From assembly GCA_002306815.1 (NCBI GenBank), contig DBTA01000025.1, positions 1 to 25,415 of the forward strand: a stretch of DNA of 25,415 bases, given 5' to 3'. The DNA is from Dehalococcoidia bacterium UBA1328. Its GTDB lineage: Bacteria; Chloroflexota; Dehalococcoidia; Lucifugimonadales; Lucifugimonadaceae. Positions 23,538 through 25,415 of the stretch are shown here, piece by piece. The notes beneath the pieces were generated by a model. The model was not told the origin of the DNA and did no database searches. It saw nothing but the letters and a program-made list of their open reading frames with translations. A program made the position numbers and the translations under genes. Position 1 is the first letter of the stretch; each line of letters starts with the position of its first letter.

Positions 23538-23625
23538 CTCCGGACTGTTTCAACAGTTAATTAATTCGTAGCTATTCTGTTTTTGGTCCGGACGATGGGC
23601 GCCTTCTCGCCGTCAGCCCGAGGGG
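23538..23625 (-). promoter_or_regulatory. Structured ahcY leader with possible Shine-Dalgarno sequestration
   Basis: In the ~137-nt gap before ahcY the minus strand contains, in order: CCCCTCGGGC; a stem GACGGCG/CGCC-(CAT)-CGTC (within 23591-23614); then TCCGGAC (within the palindrome GTCCGGAC, 23587-23594). The same core, GTCCGGA, recurs at 23539-23545, where it overlaps the Shine-Dalgarno GGAG. Upstream TCCGGAC can pair with downstream GTCCGGA over 7 bp and hide the ribosome binding site. A second inverted repeat, ACTGTT-TC-AACAGT (23545-23558), adjoins it and could compete. This is the layout of a translational riboswitch. SAH riboswitches are known upstream of ahcY, but I could not match this to that consensus. 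Confidence 0.4.
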
Positions 23626-23668
23626 TAACTATTCGAATAATTTCACACTGTGTGGCGATTGATCAATT

Positions 23669-24583
23669 TTACGACAGAGGCTTGAAACGTGTGAGATCGA
23701 CGAACTGCTGAAAGCGCTCGTCAATGTCAGAGTGAGTCAGATTATTGATTCGGTCGAGGCCGAAATCTTCTACAGCGAATGAAGCCATGGTGCTGCCCAC
23801 GATCGCCGCTGTGCGTAAAGATTCTTGATCGATTTTGTCGACTGAAGCGAGATAGCCCATGAAGCCACCAGCGAACGAATCTCCGGCGCCTGTTGGGTCT
23901 ATGACTCTTTCCAGAGGGTAGGCAGGAGCAGCGAACGAAAAGTCCTCACCGAACAAAGTAGCGCCGTACTCACCTCTTTTAATTACGGTCGAGTTGGGCC
24001 CCATGTCCACAATGGCACGTGCAGCTTCAGGTAAGTGATCTTCACTTGTTAACTGCTTGGCTTCTTCCTCATTAATGAGAAGTGTGTCGACCCTGCTAAT
24101 CAACTCTATTAATGCCGGCCTTGCAATGTCGATCCAAAGGTTCATCGTATCGTTGGCGACTAATTTAGGTCGACCATTCATGGCATCCAGAACTTTTAGT
24201 TGTAGGTTTGGGTCGATGTTCGCTAGAAACAGGTAAGGAGCGTTCGCGTGAGCCTCACGAAGTTCAGGCTCGAAATCTCCAAATACGTTCAACTGTGTGT
24301 CGAGAGTGACGGCGGTATTAATGTCGTCCATGTAGTCTCCAGACCAGCGGAACGTTTTTCCATTAGCTTCGATCAGCCCTGACGTGTCGATGCCATGAGA
24401 CTCGTACACTGCCTTATCGGCTGGATCGAAATCATTGCCAATTACACCGATCAACCCCACCTCGGTGAAATAGCTGGCGGATACAGAGAAGTAGCTGGCA
24501 GAACCTCCGAGTTGTGATTCGCGTTTACCAGCTGGCGTTTCTACGGCGTCGTACGCGACTGATCCCACGACCAAAATTTTCAA
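23669..24583 (-). CDS. PfkB-family (ribokinase-like) carbohydrate/nucleoside kinase, adenosine kinase candidate
   Basis: A 304-aa kinase from TTG 24583 (MKILVVGSVAYDAVETP...). Features are the N-terminal glycine motif LGGSASYFSVSAS (~25-37), LLINEEEAKQL (~170-180), and the PfkB signature with catalytic base DPTGAGDSFAGGF (~229-241). The TTG at 24583 has GGAG 10 nt upstream and starts exactly at the usual beta strand. A TTG at 24622 would add 13 charged residues with no ribosome binding site. PfkB kinases phosphorylate sugars or nucleosides. Placed just before ahcY and metK, it is a sensible adenosine kinase, removing the adenosine that AhcY releases. This is inferred from context, not from substrate residues. 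The rhodanese gene lies upstream on the same strand. Confidence 0.9.
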   Translation of the reverse strand: MKILVVGSVAYDAVETPAGKRESQLGGSASYFSVSASYFTEVGLIGVIGNDFDPADKAVYESHGIDTSGLIEANGKTFRWSGDYMDDINTAVTLDTQLNVFGDFEPELREAHANAPYLFLANIDPNLQLKVLDAMNGRPKLVANDTMNLWIDIARPALIELISRVDTLLINEEEAKQLTSEDHLPEAARAIVDMGPNSTVIKRGEYGATLFGEDFSFAAPAYPLERVIDPTGAGDSFAGGFMGYLASVDKIDQESLRTAAIVGSTMASFAVEDFGLDRINNLTHSDIDERFQQFVDLTRFKPLS

Positions 24584-24645
24584 GTTGATGATTCTCCGGT
24601 TCCTGAAATCGTCAGGAGCCAAGCAATAGAGTTACTGGGTTACCG

Positions 24646-24999
24646 TTACTTTTCGTCGCCGGTCGAGTAGGGAAGCCCCTTTCTGATCCAGGTGCCAGTG
24701 CCGTCTTCGATATTGAAGAGTCGGTCAGTACCCGCACCCATGGCAGCGGCGTACTCTGCTGCCAAACCTGATCGAGCACCTACCTCACAAATGAAGAGAA
24801 GTTTTCCTTCTTTTGGAAGCTCATCGTACCTGGGGATAACGTCGTCGACTGGAACCCAGAGTGCTCCGTTTACGTGACCGCCTTCGTATTCGTCTTGGCG
24901 ACGTACGTCGATCACTGTTGCACTGCCGGCTTTCACCATTTCATGTCCTTCCTCGGCTGAGATTCTGGTGTACGGCTCTCCTGGAACGTTCCTTGCCAT
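24646..24999 (-). CDS. Single-domain rhodanese-like protein
   Basis: A 117-aa single rhodanese domain. Motifs: VIDVRRQDEYEGGHVNGALW (29-48; the family's D-V-R-x-x-x-E-(Y/F)-x-x-G-H-I-x-G-A), and the active-site loop CEVGARS with the persulfide-carrying Cys71. Such proteins transfer sulfane sulfur, for example from thiosulfate or to tRNA-thiolation and other acceptors. The partner here is unknown. ATG 24999 has AAGG 11 nt upstream. It is the first gene of the minus-strand run leading to the PfkB kinase, ahcY and metK, and its promoter region faces the rRNA promoter. Confidence 0.92.
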   Translation of the reverse strand: MARNVPGEPYTRISAEEGHEMVKAGSATVIDVRRQDEYEGGHVNGALWVPVDDVIPRYDELPKEGKLLFICEVGARSGLAAEYAAAMGAGTDRLFNIEDGTGTWIRKGLPYSTGDEK

Positions 25000-25236
25000 T
25001 AGTGGTGGGTCCTTAACAATTCGAAATTTATGAATCAGCGCCGAATATTCGCATCGACTTTGTTTGAAGCTTCTGGGTAGCTGGCTATTCGCGTGTGTTT
25101 CACTTCAGAAGTTCAGAGATTAATGTTAGTCGAAACGTCGGAAATTGGGCACTCAAAAACGTGTTAAAACTTGAGAAGTGATTCAACTGATATCAAACAA
25201 GTTGAAACGAATCACCATTTTTACTCAGAATCCCTG

Positions 25237-25266
25237 TTGACACCCTAAGATTCGGCACCATAACAT
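25237..25266 (+). promoter_or_regulatory. rRNA operon promoter
   Basis: A perfect -35 box TTGACA (25237-25242) is separated by 18 nt from TAACAT (25261-25266), about 80 nt upstream of the predicted 16S 5' end. It is sigma70/sigmaA-type, with AT-rich sequence upstream. Confidence 0.7.
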
Positions 25267-25304
25267 TAGTTTTCTGTCTGCAGACACAACCGTGTTTTCG
25301 GGCG

Positions 25305-25319
25305 GCACCTTAACAATTG
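25305..25319 (+). promoter_or_regulatory. boxA-like rRNA antitermination site
   Basis: GCACCTTAACAATTG, about 26 nt before the predicted 16S 5' end, resembles the leader boxA of bacterial rRNA operons (CTTTAACAATT-like), where Nus factors assemble. Confidence 0.45.
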
Positions 25320-25344
25320 AACAGTGGACAGAAAGAACGTCAAC

Positions 25345-25415
25345 TTTACGGAGAGTTTGATCCTGGCTCAGGACGAACGTTGGCGGCGCGCATAATGCAT
25401 GCAAGTCGAACGAAG
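25345..25415 (+). rRNA. rrs: 16S ribosomal RNA, 5' end (partial)
   Basis: AGAGTTTGATCCTGGCTCAG, the universal 16S position 8-27 sequence, begins at 25352. It is followed by GACGAACGTTGGCGGCGCGC, AATGCATGCAAGTCGAACG and so on to the window end. The mature 5' end is placed ~7 nt before this segment by comparison with E. coli numbering, so 25345 is approximate. Only ~70 nt are present. Confidence 0.96.

Larger units (their letters stand above)
25000..25344. other. Divergent control region between rhodanese and the rRNA operon
   Basis: No gene is visible in these 345 bp. They contain an imperfect inverted repeat at 25178-25215 (arms GTGATTC-AACT and AGTT-…-GAATCAC), the rRNA promoter, a 12-bp palindrome TGTCTGCAGACA at 25275-25286 just past the predicted transcription start, and a boxA-like antitermination site, listed separately. 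Confidence 0.6.

Noticed and set aside
1..25415. CRISPR arrays or phage genes
   Set aside because: No regularly spaced repeats and no structural phage, integrase or cas-like proteins are seen.

Overview
The window is a chromosomal piece of a bacterium with about 50% GC. It ends in the first ~70 bases of a 16S rRNA gene. The 16S 5' end and the gene content suggest a marine Chloroflexota lineage of the SAR202/Dehalococcoidia type. That content is an enolase-superfamily dehydratase next to an enolase-superfamily remnant, an SMP-30 lactonase, a ThuA-like protein, an M20 amidohydrolase, an Ldh2-type dehydrogenase and a compact SAM-cycle cluster. The assignment is an inference from gene content and needs a 16S comparison.

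Layout. (1) 1-3375, minus strand: a 1049-aa three-module membrane protein (flippase-like membrane domain, phosphodiesterase, family-2 glycosyltransferase), followed by a lipoprotein cut by the window edge. (2) 3376-5253: a GDT1/TMEM165-type cation transporter (+), a ferritin gene (-) broken by a 7-bp tandem duplication, and a small unknown gene (+). The ferritin and the small gene diverge from a promoter region centred on a perfect 18-bp palindrome. (3) 5250-6677: a gene graveyard. It holds a decayed minus-strand gene whose N-terminus resembles PLD/SNF2-type helicases, a perfect 24-bp palindrome exactly where that similarity stops, and the C-terminal third of a mannonate/altronate-dehydratase-like enolase (+). 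(4) 6678-8590, minus: a ThuA-like / SMP-30 / ABM-domain operon. The ThuA-like gene is frameshifted in a 7-base homopolymer. (5) 9233-12310, plus: typA and an Ldh2-family dehydrogenase. (6) 12576-17237: an operon of enolase-superfamily dehydratase, M20 amidohydrolase and EamA transporter (-), divergent from an aldo/keto reductase (+). (7) 17439-18056: a LysE-type exporter. (8) 18068-24999, minus: rhodanese, PfkB kinase, ahcY, metK, a phosphohexomutase, tRNA-Leu(UAA) and methylthioadenosine phosphorylase. (9) 25000-25415: rRNA promoter, leader and 16S start.

How the genes work together. metK makes SAM. ahcY removes SAH, giving adenosine and homocysteine. The PfkB kinase is a good candidate to phosphorylate the adenosine. 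MTA phosphorylase salvages the other adenine-bearing by-product of SAM use. The enolase-superfamily enzymes, SMP-30 lactonase, AKR, Ldh2 dehydrogenase and transporters look like catabolic genes for sugar acids or other small organic acids. Two otherwise good genes (ferritin and the ThuA-like gene) carry small indels. These could be real mutations, reversible slippage sites or sequencing errors, and the sequence alone cannot decide.
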